Source: Leuctra nigra
Lineage: Eukaryota; Arthropoda; Insecta; Plecoptera; Leuctridae
DNA: 64,000 nt
Assembly (NCBI GenBank): GCA_934045905.1
Contig: OW203762.1
Span: forward strand, 7,564,001 to 7,628,000
Direction: 5' to 3'
Shown here: positions 49,065-60,597 of the stretch, in pieces
How the letters are laid out: each line of letters opens with the position of its first letter
Numbering within the stretch: position 1 is the stretch's first letter
Notes under the pieces: model-generated
Seen by the model: only the letters and a program-made list of their open reading frames with translations
What the model was told of the DNA's origin: nothing
Database searches by the model: none
Translations under genes and position numbers: made by a program

Positions 49065-50472
49065 CTCTTCTCTTCAACGCCGAGAGAGTCGCGAGCTGCG
49101 GAGGACGGCGACTGCGCCCTTGCCAAAGACGTAGGACGGTTAGCGGGTAGGTGTGAACGCTGAGGGTGGTGGAGGAAATTCATAGGTTTTCTCTGCTCTA
49201 CAGTAGTTTGATACTGATGATAGGTGTCACGTGACAATCCAAATAAAAAACATGTTTTTATGATTTAGAACACAAATGTGTATAAGAAATTCAAATTATT
49301 AGCAAATTATAGATAAAATAGGTATTAGTTTGCTATATTGCACTATATTATTCATTTTACCTTTTGTTTCGTACTTTATTTTAAAGTTGACACAACGAAG
49401 TAAAAAGATATTTTCCGCTTTGACGAGTAAGTATAGATATAGCAAAGTAATTTCAAAATGAAATATTATGTATCAGTCGATTGATGATAAAGGTACCTAC
49501 TTGCAATTTTATTTGTAAACAAATATTTGTATATAGAACGGTTTGCGCTAGACATCCAATAAAAGCAAACACATTTCCATGTAAACTAGCAAATCAGATC
49601 GTGAGTTTATATCGATCATGGTATTAAACCCAGAATGATTAAATATTTATTTAAAAGATCAAAGAACAGAAACAGCGCGTGCATTGACGTGGAAACGATT
49701 CACCCTTTCTGTGCAGTGCAACTGTTTGTCCGTCAGCCTCAGGGCAGGGGTAGAAATAACAACCCCATCACTGCCCGGGGCGCCCAGACGAGAGCGCAAA
49801 ATCAGACTCTCCTTCGAACCAATAAATAAATAAAGGATTAACGGACATCGATACATTGTAATATGATGTACGTTTTATCGCTTCAGATTACATATTTTCC
49901 ATTGTTTTCGTATAGCAAATATGTAGGAATTTTTATCTGATTTTTTTCCACCCGTTTATTTTTCGAGGTATTTGTAACCAATATTCAGTTTGCTTTTGTT
50001 TATGACAGTGGCTGCCTTTTACTTGTATTAAATCGCTAAACTTATTACAGAAAAGAGTTTAATAATTCACAGAGAATTATCCAAAGTTGGAACAAAACAA
50101 AATCATTGTCGAAAGGAAATCCAGTAGTTGTAAAAGGATAATTTATTTGCATATACTTACGATGTGATCAATTCTGTATTGGACGTAATATATAGTTCGG
50201 AAGAACAAAGACGAGTATAAGAACAAGAAGATAATTATTCATTGAATTCTATTAGCAATTCTCTATAGTCTAGTCTTGCATCTTGTTGAAAGATGCAAAA
50301 TGGCCCATCATGGTCTCGGGGTTCGTGTCCATAGTTCCAGCAACTTCCCCTGTCGACAAAGAGCCTGGAGCACGGTGAATTACGCATGCACAACATCAAA
50401 GGCTTTCGGCGTCTTCCGAGGATCTCTACAAGTGTTACATTCTCAGCTTCCACAAGGTGATTCACACCTCAG
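49065..50472. other. Promoter-proximal sequence, then no feature
   Basis: 49065-49170 is CpG-rich and would lie just upstream of the predicted minus-strand start. The rest is AT-rich without supportable features. Confidence 0.4.
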
Positions 50473-50741
50473 AGGTGGAGCGATTCGTAGGGTGAGAGAT
50501 GGTTATGAGCTCGTTTGTAGGGGTGGAGGTGGAGCGATTCGTAGGGTGAGAGATGGTTATGAGCTCGTTTGTAGGGGTGGAGGTGGAGCGATTCGTAGGG
50601 TGAGAGATGGTTATGAGCTCGTTTGTAGGGGTGGAGGTGGAGCGATTCGTAGGGTGAGAGATGGTTATGAGCTCGTTTGTAGGGGTGGAGGTGGAGCGAT
50701 TCGTAGGGTGAGAGATGGTTATGAGCTCGTTTGTAGGGGGT
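50473..50741 (+). repeat. 54-bp tandem array, five units
   Basis: CGATTCGTAGGGTGAGAGAT recurs at 50481, 50535, 50589, 50643 and 50697. Units are identical by eye and the last is cut short. As 54 is 18 codons, a frame stays open through the array (unit GAIRRVRDGYELVCRGGG); it is not proposed as a gene. Perfect identity indicates very recent expansion. Confidence 0.93.
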
Positions 50742-53700
50742 GGAAAAAGTGAGCTTTTAATATGTTGCTTGGCATGTGATAAGCTTTTACTTTGAGGATC
50801 TGAGGAGATTCCGATATTTTTTAGATCTCTATTTTACATAAGAATGGAAAAACTGTATGTATTTTAAAAATAGAACGAAAGAAAATATTCGGGATAAGGG
50901 ATGATTAACAAAACTTTTTATTTTTTTATACGGCGGTTTTATACGGCTGTCCTTTTTGACCTTTTGGATCCAGCGTACATTTCAAATTATTAATTAAAAT
51001 TATAGACTTAAAACAGTTAATTACATTTAAAATAAAATAATGTATAAACTTCAAATGCGTTTTTGACTATAAAATAACGATCAGGATAATAAATAATTTA
51101 AATAAATATATAAATATATAAAAAATATAAAATGTTTAATTTTGTTTCTCCAAAGAAAATGAAGAAGAATTATCTACAAGAAGACTATGATTTGTAGATA
51201 ATTATCAAACTCAATACAAATTTAATACATAATTTCGTGTAATGAATAGGAAATGGAGATTTTTTGTGAGAGTATAGTACATTTCATTTTAAATTAATTG
51301 AATTGTAATTTGTAACGTATATTTGTAGCTCGCTCAAAATCGTTTTCTATACCAAATTTAATTTTTCAACGTGTTTTTCTTATGTATTTTGTGCTGTAAA
51401 TGTTGTAAATGTGTCGTGTTTAAGAAAAGAGTTTATCTAATCATGATCGCTCGAACTTCGAAAACTTCAGAGTTGTTTATAACACAATTTCCTGCTCGTA
51501 ATATTTGATATTTTTTTATAATGTTCCGCTGAAGTCAAGTCACATCATTTCAATAAAGTCAAAATATAGTCGTTGGCTTATAAATTCATGGAGCCCCGGG
51601 TTTTAGAGCAAACTTTATACACTCCAGTAGCCGAAATAATAATAACCCAAAACCACTTTTATTATACGTATTATTCTCTTATGGCGAGCGATGAAATAGT
51701 TGAGGACACAGCTGTTATGTATAATACTTTATACCCTTACTTGCCTTATTTTGAATTTCATTTTCACCGTAAAAATGTTGGATATGCCTTCTCATATAGG
51801 CGAGCTCGGCTGTAAACTTTATGTGTTCTTTTTTAATACTTATAGCGGGTATTTTTGGTGCATCTTTCAATGTCAGTACATTTTAATCAAAATATATTTT
51901 TTATGATGCCATCAAGAAGCGTTGAGGAAAGGGTGATTAATTAGAATTAAAATTATGATGTAAGTTTTTAATAGCGCGCATATGTGAAATGTTACGAGCA
52001 CAATCTAGGTTTTGACAAATCTATTATTAAACTCAGGAACATTAAACAAGAACATGGTTGATAAAATATAAGTGCTAAAAGCAATCAGAGAATTAGAAGA
52101 GCAATGTTAGAACAGGTGAATTTATAATTTGAATTTTATTCAAGAAGCCAAAACTCGTTCAGATTTTATCCTCGATGTTTATCCTCACAAACGTTTTTCA
52201 TCAAATAATAACACATGAAAAGTTTGATATTGGTTGAAAATAACTATAATCGTGGTAAATCAGTGATCTATAACGACAATATTTCAGGTGACATAAAAAA
52301 TTATTTACTAACTGTTCGACAAAAATAAAACAACGTAATAATGTTGTTGGTAGATCAGTTGTTTGTACAATAGTTCGACAGTAACATCCTTCACATTCGC
52401 AATGTGCTTCATGTACCTTTTAAAACTCCACGTAACATAACTATTTTACAGCTCAATAATGAATGAATGAATTATTATAAAAAGGCAAGAACTAGCTGCA
52501 ATTCAGAACTCCATTCAATCTCGTATAGTTATGACGATAATATAAAGTATCTTCCATAACATTGTTTAATATTTGCTGATCATTATTCACATGAAACTCG
52601 ACCAATCAATTAATTAGTTTGCTTCTGGCGTGCGTTAATTAATCATAACTCTAGTTTAATTAATCCAGGTTATGTCTAGAGAGTTATGCATTGATGAGCA
52701 ATGATTGAACGACCTCACCTAGATGATAAAGCGCAATCACAACTTCGAGAATATTGTACTCCGCTGCAGCTTCTACTTCAAACACGAGTTTTTGGGATGA
52801 CTTTTCTTTGCTATTTATTAAATCTATGAGCGGTGTGCATGGCATCATGGCATGGCTCTTGTTTTTCAAGTGAAGTATTCTTACACTGCGCATTTTATAA
52901 TTTATGTAGTTTTGGTAAAAAATAGGAAAATGTTCGGCTGGTTCTTGATATACCAAAGAGACATTACAAAGAACGAGTTTTTAATTTATTTTGAGCAAAT
53001 ATTACCATTTGTTCTGTAATTTTTGTGAGCTGACCAATACACTGGAGTCTATACATACACACTGATTAAAAACTATTTTATGAAATCCTCTTTAGCTAAT
53101 CACGATAGGTTTTTAAAACTATAGGCTATTTCTAAATTAACGTGTTGACAATGTCTGTTTTTTATGTCACTGGTTTTCAACGAGAATTTTTATTTTTTGA
53201 ATGAAACTTCGCTGTTTTATGGATAATTATTTAACAAATATCTTATTTGTGATTTTGTGAACTCACCAATTACTCAAAACTTCAACAAACAACCCTAAAA
53301 TCAAACAATTTTGACTTCACACTTCAAACAATTTCTCAATTCCCCCCTAAAATAATAGCTTCATCTATGATTTACTCGCATCATAATTCCATCCAACCCC
53401 GAAATATCTGAGTTCTGTCACACACTGTCACATGACGACAAGAACGCAACCCTGGCTTATGAACTAGTCCTACATCTAATCTTAATTCTCTACTACCCGT
53501 CATATCAGCTAATCCATTTAGTCAGTTAGTCACTATGATGAAGTTTTAATCTTTTCGTGGGTCCCGACTTCCTGTAGTCTAGTCCCAGCTGTCACTTTGA
53601 CTCCTGTCGCCTCCATTCGCTCGTGTATTAGTAGGAACAACGTCAAAACTTGTTGCCGTCAAATTAAGGATCAAATTATAGGATAGTTTTATTTTTTTAT

Positions 53701-56700
53701 TCCCTACGGAATATGTTTGGTTTAGGTAAGTTAAAACGCATGAGATGACAATCTTGGTAATTTATTGTAACGCGTGTTTGAGAGTGAGAAAAAGAAGAGT
53801 GGAACATTGAGATGTCACGGGCTAAATGACAGAAGACGACAGAGCTGACATCTGGTGAGCATTTTAATGTCTGCCAGTAAGTTTATGAGACTGATGGAGC
53901 TGTGGAAACTGGCGAATGAAGCGAAGATGCTGTGTCTTTCTTTGTGGATTGAAAACAAGGCTGTTGGTTACAGAAATATATTCAATAGGAGATGCAAAGT
54001 CCAAGTTGACCAGTTTATGGAAGCGCAAATATTCTACAATACAGTTAGGCGCGTAGGAAAATCGTGTAGTGCACAAAATTCATTGAAATCCAAAACATTT
54101 CAGAGGTTATGCGCCCCGGACCGGCATATAATGGGGGACCGACCCCCCAGACACAAAATGTTTTCGTATTTCCCGCCATCGCTACAAGTTAATTTTCTAA
54201 AAAGTATTGAAGTAGGTATACTCATTTAACCAGAATATAAAAATATATGTAATAAATTGCCTATCTTGGCTCTCTTTTGGTTGACATAAAAGAAAATCGA
54301 CTCTCTCCCAAAGCCATTCGATGATTTATATTTGAAATTAACTAAATAAAATATACTGACATTGAAACTGATTAGGAAAGTAAATAAATTAAAACGACGT
54401 TTTACATTTTTCTCTCTTTTCTAAAAATTCAAATTCAAAGTACAGTACACCCAGCGAGCGTAGAGAAAGTTCACCAAACGCTGTGCAAAATTCAAGAATG
54501 GGCTTAGCTTGTAATCCGGAGTGTTTTGACGCGTGCCCGGTTGTAAATATCTCTCAACCACTGCAGGTAATCGGGAAAGGGTTGTTTTGTTGTGGTGCCA
54601 AATATCTTTCAATGCAGTTGGCTTTTAAAATTCCAGGAAAGTTGTTTAAAATGGCAACAGTGTAGGTGGAAGGGGTGGCAGGTCATAAAAAGAGTTGTAT
54701 CTTGTCAGAGCTGAACTGTCGAACAAGGGTCGAACAATACTGCTCATCTTATGAAAGGAGTTTCTCCACGCTCGCTGGCCGTACTATAAACGAAATGTAT
54801 GCTTTTGAGGCATTAGGTCAACCATTTTAGGTATTTTACTTGATGTTTTGAAGTTTTTGATCCCTTTTTATTAAACTAAAATTCTCTTCTAAAAATGTAG
54901 TTATTAAGAAATGAAGCATAGGCTTATCAAGATACAACTTGACCGCTCGTTAGAATGTGATGTTACATTGGAATTGGTCAGCACATTGTAAAACATTCCT
55001 CTGTGGAGAAATACAAGTTCATGAAAAATACTGTGATGTCTTATTCAATCATAGAAACCCAAGCTGTCACACAAACACTCAAAATATGTTTAAAACATTT
55101 ATGAAAATGACGAAACCAAACGTAACATTGCACATGAAATGTTCATGTACCTGTCCCATGAAAGCAATATGTCAAGAATCAGTCGAGAGCGTCGTAACCT
55201 CTTCCTTTTACAGCCTGGATATGAAGTCTGAACCTCAGTTTATGTGACCAACAGCTCCGCGTTACTCATACAGGACTTTCTGCACGACGTTATTATCACT
55301 GTACCAACCAACCACGTCTTGCGAACTTAATAAGTTCCACCATGCAAACTTAAAACTACTAACTTTTATTATCATGCTCATGGTTATTATTTCCATGAGT
55401 CAAAAGACTTTTGGTTCGTATCTACGAAATTGTCGAGCCAGATTGCAGTCGTGTGGCGAACAGACTGCATCCAGTGAAGTGCATTTTCAGTTCTTGGTGC
55501 ATCGCCAAACTGCATTATGAACATAGTTCATGGGGAAGACTTTCAACTTGGATGGTCTTTTGTGATGTTTAAAAGCTATCTGAGATGCTTGCCAGATAAT
55601 GAGTATGCACCACTGAGCTAACTAGGGTAAAGATAATAGGAGTACCAGACAATTGACTTGATGGTCTGGATTTTATAGGGGATAAATTAACTATTGTAGT
55701 ACACGTTTCTCTGTGGCTTCAACCTTGACAATACTAGATATGATTAAATAAAAATACTATTTATATTCTATTTTTCCCACAAGTGCATAACTATAAAGGA
55801 CATGTCATTCTAATATTTTATATTCCTGATGTACACGTTTCTGCTGGCGCTTATTGCCTGTCCTACTCGGATAAGACTTTTAATAACTGAATTGAAATTT
55901 ACATTTAGTCATCATTGTTTTACTACTCCTGGCAAAAGTAATCTTGAAAGTAATTTCATTAAATGTTATAGCACCTAATAATTATATTGCTATAAATATG
56001 GAGACTAATTTAAAAAGCAACAACTTTAGGATCGTAATAGTAAACAAGAAATAAAATTAAAAAAACACTGTGGGTTCCTATTACTATATTTCAAAGATAC
56101 TACTTCGATCTCCGCCGTTATTTGATTTATTAAAAATATTATTTTATAAAATAACGCCTCTAGACGTTGATCCAAGAGCAATGGGGTTTTTAAATTATCA
56201 TTACCCCACATAATCTTAAAATGTACGTATACCTAATATGAAGACAATAAGTATTTCTTACGCCTGCAATGGCTTATAAGCAAATAAACTAAAATAAACA
56301 AGTTAAATAAGCTGAAAGTGATATTTTAAAAAAGTATTTTCTACGTGAAATCTAGATTTACTTTTAAAATAAAGTTTCTCCAATTCACTGCCTCACTAAA
56401 GTTTATTACCTACTACAATTTTACTTTATGTAATTGAATTTTTATTTAGCAATAGCATACAATAACATTATTTCAAATTATTTCTTACTTCGTTTTCTTT
56501 TGCCACTGAAAACGAACGATAAGATAAATTTCAATGCCAATCCTCTAAGGCTTGTAAGTAAAACAAGATGTTTCATACTTTATGCGTCTACTACTTATTT
56601 ATATATTTAAATTATGACAAGTCCTTTCCATGGCGCCTCACATAAGTAAAACACCATCGCAATTGTCAATTCTTCGAAAAGCAGTTTAATAAAGTGAAAT

Positions 56701-57217
56701 CTTTATTACTATCTCTTGGCCGATCTTTATGACTGAATTAGACATTGAAATGTCGCCGGCAATGCATCGCATGACTCTAGGTATTACTTTTGAATATTTA
56801 ATATCACCATTCAAAGACAGAGGCTCGGTTTTAGCACTGAACATTTTCCTTAAATGAGCCATCAACATTTCATCACTTACCTCATTGACGTTACAGATAT
56901 ATTGACACGTGGCTCATTTGACATATGAATTAGATTGATACAAAGAACATTCACAATACAGCTATGTGCATCATGTATAATACAGAAGATTTAACAGAAA
57001 ACTGATGGCTGGGTTCACAATTTGGTTGAACAGCGTCGAAAATGTGAGCCAAAACAACACATTTTCTTGCAGCGGCTTTAGCTCGTCTCTGGCTGTTCAT
57101 GTACCTTCCTATTTTTATATTTTTAATGTGTAGACACGGAAAGGAAAAGTGACAAAGGAAATAATTTTTCTCTCGACTGCGCGTAAGAAATTCTACTTAC
57201 GTACTAGAGTAAAAGTA
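50742..57217. other. No gene identified
   Basis: Mostly AT-rich. It holds a 13-bp direct duplication TTTTATACGGCKG near 50932-50957, a perfect 12-bp hairpin at 51168-51203 (listed separately), a cluster of TTAATTA words at 52607-52664, and an isolated donor-like TTTAG|GTAAGTT at about 53731. Several short frames (for example 53855-54229 and 54957-55247) have no recognisable domains. Confidence 0.4.
51168..51203. other. Perfect 12-bp hairpin
   Basis: AATTATCTACAA (51168-51179) and its reverse complement (51192-51203) enclose a 12-nt loop. Role unknown. Confidence 0.5.
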
Positions 57218-57229
57218 GATTAAAATTAT
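57218..57229. repeat. Target-site duplication, LINE 3' side
   Basis: GATTAAAATTAT directly abuts the element's simple-repeat tail and is repeated exactly at 60586-60597. Confidence 0.9.
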
Positions 57230-57309
57230 CTTCTTCTTCTTCTTCTTTAACTTATATATAGGATACAATCCTGTTCAAAACCAATTTAAAACGTTTTGTA
57301 CTGAGCTCT

Positions 57310-60132
57310 TCATTCTAATGAATCCTTCCATCTCTTGTTTGGACGTCCTATTCTTCTCTTTCCTCTGGGCCGATTGTCCCGTGCAACCCTAACTAATCGC
57401 CCTTGATCCATCCTTGAAATGTGTTCATCCCAAAGAAGTCTTCTTTCCTTAATCCAATCAGCCACATCTGTAACTCTGCAGGTGTCCCTTATACTTTCAT
57501 TCCGTATCCGATCCAGTCTCGTTTTACCTAATATTCTTCTTAAGACTTTCATTTCGGTTACCTGCGACTGATGTCTTGTCTTAGATGTGTCGGGTCTTGT
57601 TTCAGAAGCATAGGATATAATGGGTCTTATTACGCTCTTATATATCTGCGACTTCGCATCCTGGCGCAAGAACTTGTTCCTCCATATAACATCTCCCAAA
57701 CATCCCGCTACTCTGTTGGCCTTCATGATTTGTCCATTCACCTCCTTCTCTATGTGTCCATAACTGGTGATAGTCGTTCCCAAGTACTTGTATTCTAAAA
57801 CTTGCTCAATAATGTCACCATTAACCACTATTTTGCATCGAATGGGCTCTTTAGCAATCGTCATTGTCTGCGTCTTATTTGTAGAAATCTCCATATTATA
57901 CAAACTACAAGCATTATTAAACCTAAAAACCAATCTCTGTAAGTCGTCCTCGTTATCAGCTATTAATATAGCGTCGTCTGCATAACAAATAATATTTATC
58001 GTACTTCTACCCAAACTGTATCCTTTAATTCCTCGAACAGACTTTATAATTTCATCCATAATCAAGTTAAAAAGAAGCGGGCTTAAAGAATCTCCTTGCC
58101 TTACACCCATGTTCATATCAATTGGTTCAGAGAACTGTCCGTTACATTTGACCTTAATTTTACTATTGCTGTAGATATCTTGTATAACTCTAATGATAGA
58201 CTGTGGAATGTTCCTTTGAATGAGGATATTGATTATGTCTATCAGCCGGATTCGATCAAATGCCTTTGTCAAGTCAATAAAACACATGTATGCAGGGTTG
58301 TTGTATTCCAAAGATTTCTCTACAATCTGTCTTACTGCAAATATTGCATCAATGCATGATCTGCCCCTCCGAAATCCTTGCTGTGCATCTTGTAGCTCTA
58401 TTAAATTGTCGAGCTTACTTGTAATGATCTTGGTTGTGAATTTGAGCATGGTGTATAAAAGGTTTATTCCCCGATAATTTCCCGGCTCCATTTTATCGCC
58501 CTTCTTGAAAATGGGTATTAAAATATTTGTCCTCCACTCATCAGGGATTTTAGAATTCTCCATGATCTTGTTTAAGAGTTTTGTTATCTCTCCCGCAAGT
58601 GCTGATCCTCCATATTTTAGAAGTTCATTAGTAATACCATCTTCCCCGGGCGATTTTCTATTTCTTAGCTTCTTTAATGTAATTCTCACTGTAGTCTCCG
58701 ACACACTCACTTCTTCTACATTCTGTCCGACATCTTCCAATTCACTCATCTCTGCTCCCTGAAATAAGTTGGTGAAGTACTGCGTCCACTTATCTATTTC
58801 TATTTTTTTGGTTTCCACGAATTCTTTTATTTCTTTTTTTTGATTTTGTATTATTTTCCATACTTGCTTCTGCAGCCCAAAAAAGTCGTGTTCCATTTCC
58901 TTTGAGAACTTCTCCCAATATCCTTGTTTTATTCTTCTAATATCTGCATTCACTGCATTTCTAACCACCTTATACTCCAAGTATGACTGCTGTGTATTCT
59001 GATTGCGATGAGCCAAATATGCCTCTCTCTTCTGTTGAGAGAGTGCTTTGACTTCTTCGCAGAACCAGGGTGTTTTTCTTGTGCTACAATCATCTTTATT
59101 AGCTAACACTCTTCTTTGTCCAAGTGCTTCTTCTGCCGCTCCCATGATATTATGCTTAATCTTGTTCCAACTCTGATTTACATCGTCTTCCTCAGTAACA
59201 CTTGTGAGATCAATTTTACTCTTAAGTCTGTTCATATATAAGACTGTAGTGGAAATATCGTGTAGAGATTCAATGTTATATTTCGTTTCATACACCTTTT
59301 CTAATTTAACGGTCTTTCTAAATTTGAGTCTCATTTTACTTAATACTAGTCTATGATCACTTCCAATGTCAGCTGAAATTAAACTACGAACATCCAGTAT
59401 CTGGGTTGGATGTATCCCTCTATTCGTTAGTATATAATCAAGGGTGCATTTGTGACCCCTAGTATTCTCCCACGTGTACTTATGCTGGAGTTTGTGATCA
59501 AAGAAAGTGTTATTTAAACGAAGTCCATTGCTTGCACAAAACATAACTAATTGTTCTCCGTTGTCGTTTAAGACATCTTCATTGAACCGGTGTTTTACCC
59601 CTGGTATTATGTCATTTCCCACTCGAGCATTGAAGTCCCCCAGCAAAATTATCCTTTCGCCTCCAATAACACTGTCTACAGTGTCTTGAAGATCGTCAAA
59701 GAACTTGTCCTTTTCATGCGCAGGCTTGTTATTCTCTGGGGCATACACTGATATAATATTGATGTTTCCTTGATCGGTCTGTAAATTCACCATAAGTATG
59801 CGTTCTGAAATGTACTTGCACTCATTTATGCAGCGTGCATATTTGTTGTGCAACAATATTCCCACTCCCTCTTTCGCTCTACAACCTTTATCCACTCCGC
59901 TGTAAATCAGAGAGTATTTTCCATATTGCATAATACCCTTCCCTTTCTTCTTTGTCTCAGAAATGGCACATATATCGATGTTAAAATTCTCAAGTTCATT
60001 AATAATTTCCTGGTCCCTGTTATTCCAAGAGCGTATATTCCAGGTACCTATTCTCATTATGTTTGATTTTTTCCAAATACTCAATTTCCTTTTTCTCGCA
60101 GGGTTCATCGTAGGGTTCGACAATCCGTTCAT
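57310..60132 (-). CDS. LINE ORF2: endonuclease / reverse transcriptase
   Basis: Encodes 940 residues that would nick target DNA and copy the element's RNA at the nick. Endonuclease/exonuclease/phosphatase domain, about residues 27-270: WNIRS (N32), SET (E59), SVYAP (Y130), GDFNA (D166, N168), LDYIL (D232) and GSDH (D259, H260), so the catalytic set looks complete. Reverse transcriptase, about 480-790: SPGEDGITNELLK, PIFKKGDKMEPGNYRGINLL, QQGFRRGRSC, motif A FIDLTKAFD (618-626), motif B GVRQGDSLSPLLFN, motif C CYADD (716-720), then YKYLGTTIT. The C-terminal GRPNKRWKDSLE tail is typical of these elements. Length matches the family and there is no internal stop or frameshift. At YASETRPDTS (841-850) related elements usually have Trp where Arg 846 stands, possibly a damaging change. 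The start is chosen at the ATG overlapping the ORF1 stop. Confidence 0.95.
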   Translation of the reverse strand: MNGLSNPTMNPARKRKLSIWKKSNIMRIGTWNIRSWNNRDQEIINELENFNIDICAISETKKKGKGIMQYGKYSLIYSGVDKGCRAKEGVGILLHNKYARCINECKYISERILMVNLQTDQGNINIISVYAPENNKPAHEKDKFFDDLQDTVDSVIGGERIILLGDFNARVGNDIIPGVKHRFNEDVLNDNGEQLVMFCASNGLRLNNTFFDHKLQHKYTWENTRGHKCTLDYILTNRGIHPTQILDVRSLISADIGSDHRLVLSKMRLKFRKTVKLEKVYETKYNIESLHDISTTVLYMNRLKSKIDLTSVTEEDDVNQSWNKIKHNIMGAAEEALGQRRVLANKDDCSTRKTPWFCEEVKALSQQKREAYLAHRNQNTQQSYLEYKVVRNAVNADIRRIKQGYWEKFSKEMEHDFFGLQKQVWKIIQNQKKEIKEFVETKKIEIDKWTQYFTNLFQGAEMSELEDVGQNVEEVSVSETTVRITLKKLRNRKSPGEDGITNELLKYGGSALAGEITKLLNKIMENSKIPDEWRTNILIPIFKKGDKMEPGNYRGINLLYTMLKFTTKIITSKLDNLIELQDAQQGFRRGRSCIDAIFAVRQIVEKSLEYNNPAYMCFIDLTKAFDRIRLIDIINILIQRNIPQSIIRVIQDIYSNSKIKVKCNGQFSEPIDMNMGVRQGDSLSPLLFNLIMDEIIKSVRGIKGYSLGRSTINIICYADDAILIADNEDDLQRLVFRFNNACSLYNMEISTNKTQTMTIAKEPIRCKIVVNGDIIEQVLEYKYLGTTITSYGHIEKEVNGQIMKANRVAGCLGDVIWRNKFLRQDAKSQIYKSVIRPIISYASETRPDTSKTRHQSQVTEMKVLRRILGKTRLDRIRNESIRDTCRVTDVADWIKERRLLWDEHISRMDQGRLVRVARDNRPRGKRRIGRPNKRWKDSLE

Positions 60133-60365
60133 CCGAGGCCAATTATTGGTTCTGTGAGCATGTATAGTTTTACATCCCCTGGTAGGTTGCTAGCCTCGCC
60201 AGAGGATGGCCCTCCTCCTTTCTCATCCGGGCTTGGGACCGGCAATGGCTGAGGAAATTGGTATTGTTTTTTAAAGATAAAGGTTGTCTCCTTTCTGGTT
60301 TTTCTGTTAGGGTTTCCTTCCCTTAGTCGAGTTGTTCCGGTTATATAGCGCCGGAGGGCCGCCAT
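60129..60365 (-). CDS. LINE ORF1: small basic protein
   Basis: 78 residues beginning MAALRRYITGTTRLREGNPN, with an Arg/Lys-rich first half and a Pro/Gly/Ser-rich stretch (PVPSPDEKGGGPSSGE) near the middle. No zinc knuckle or RRM is visible. Its TGA (60131-60129) overlaps the ORF2 start codon as ATGA, so ORF2 may be translated by termination-reinitiation. RTE elements typically have only a short ORF1 of unknown function overlapping ORF2. The start could differ, as there is no independent evidence for this ATG. Confidence 0.6.
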   Translation of the reverse strand: MAALRRYITGTTRLREGNPNRKTRKETTFIFKKQYQFPQPLPVPSPDEKGGGPSSGEASNLPGDVKLYMLTEPIIGLG

Positions 60366-60585
60366 TCACCCTCTTCCGTTAGCTACGTAACGACCATCCA
60401 TTGGCCGCCACGCATTGCCCGGTGGACACGTCGAGGACGTGGAAGTAGGATTTACTGGTAGTACTGACTCGAGACATCGAGCTTGCCGCATGGCAAAAAC
60501 CAGAGGGCGTTAACTAGGTTTTACCAGGATGTACCTTTTCGACATAGGTACACCCCCCTAGTACCCATACCAGCATTTGTCCACC
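60366..60585 (-). promoter_or_regulatory. LINE 5' UTR (presumed internal promoter)
   Basis: GC-richer than the surroundings. It runs from the 5' edge of the element, abutting the target duplication, to the ORF1 start. LINEs of this kind carry an internal promoter here; no specific core motif could be assigned. Confidence 0.5.
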
Positions 60586-60597
60586 GATTAAAATTAT
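60586..60597. repeat. Target-site duplication, LINE 5' side
   Basis: GATTAAAATTAT, identical to 57218-57229. Confidence 0.9.

Larger units (their letters stand above)
57230..60585 (-). mobile_element. Full-length LINE retrotransposon, RTE-like
   Basis: A 3356-bp element delimited by perfect 12-bp duplications of GATTAAAATTAT. In minus-strand order: a ~220-bp 5' UTR (60585-60366), a small basic ORF (60365-60129), a long endonuclease/reverse transcriptase ORF (60132-57310), an 80-bp 3' UTR with a small GGAT-TGT-ATCC hairpin, and a (GAA)n tail (57248-57230). A very short ORF1 overlapping ORF2, an apurinic-like endonuclease, and a simple-repeat rather than poly-A tail fit the RTE clade and relatives. 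Intact frames and a perfect duplication suggest a young insertion. Clade assignment is by layout, not by phylogeny. Confidence 0.93.

Noticed and set aside
50276..50752. 158-codon frame with an 18-residue repeat
   Set aside because: The repeated part is the 54-bp array; the non-repeated N-terminal part has no recognisable domain.
57571..60157. Plus-strand frames inside the LINE
   Set aside because: Antisense shadows of the reverse transcriptase ORF.
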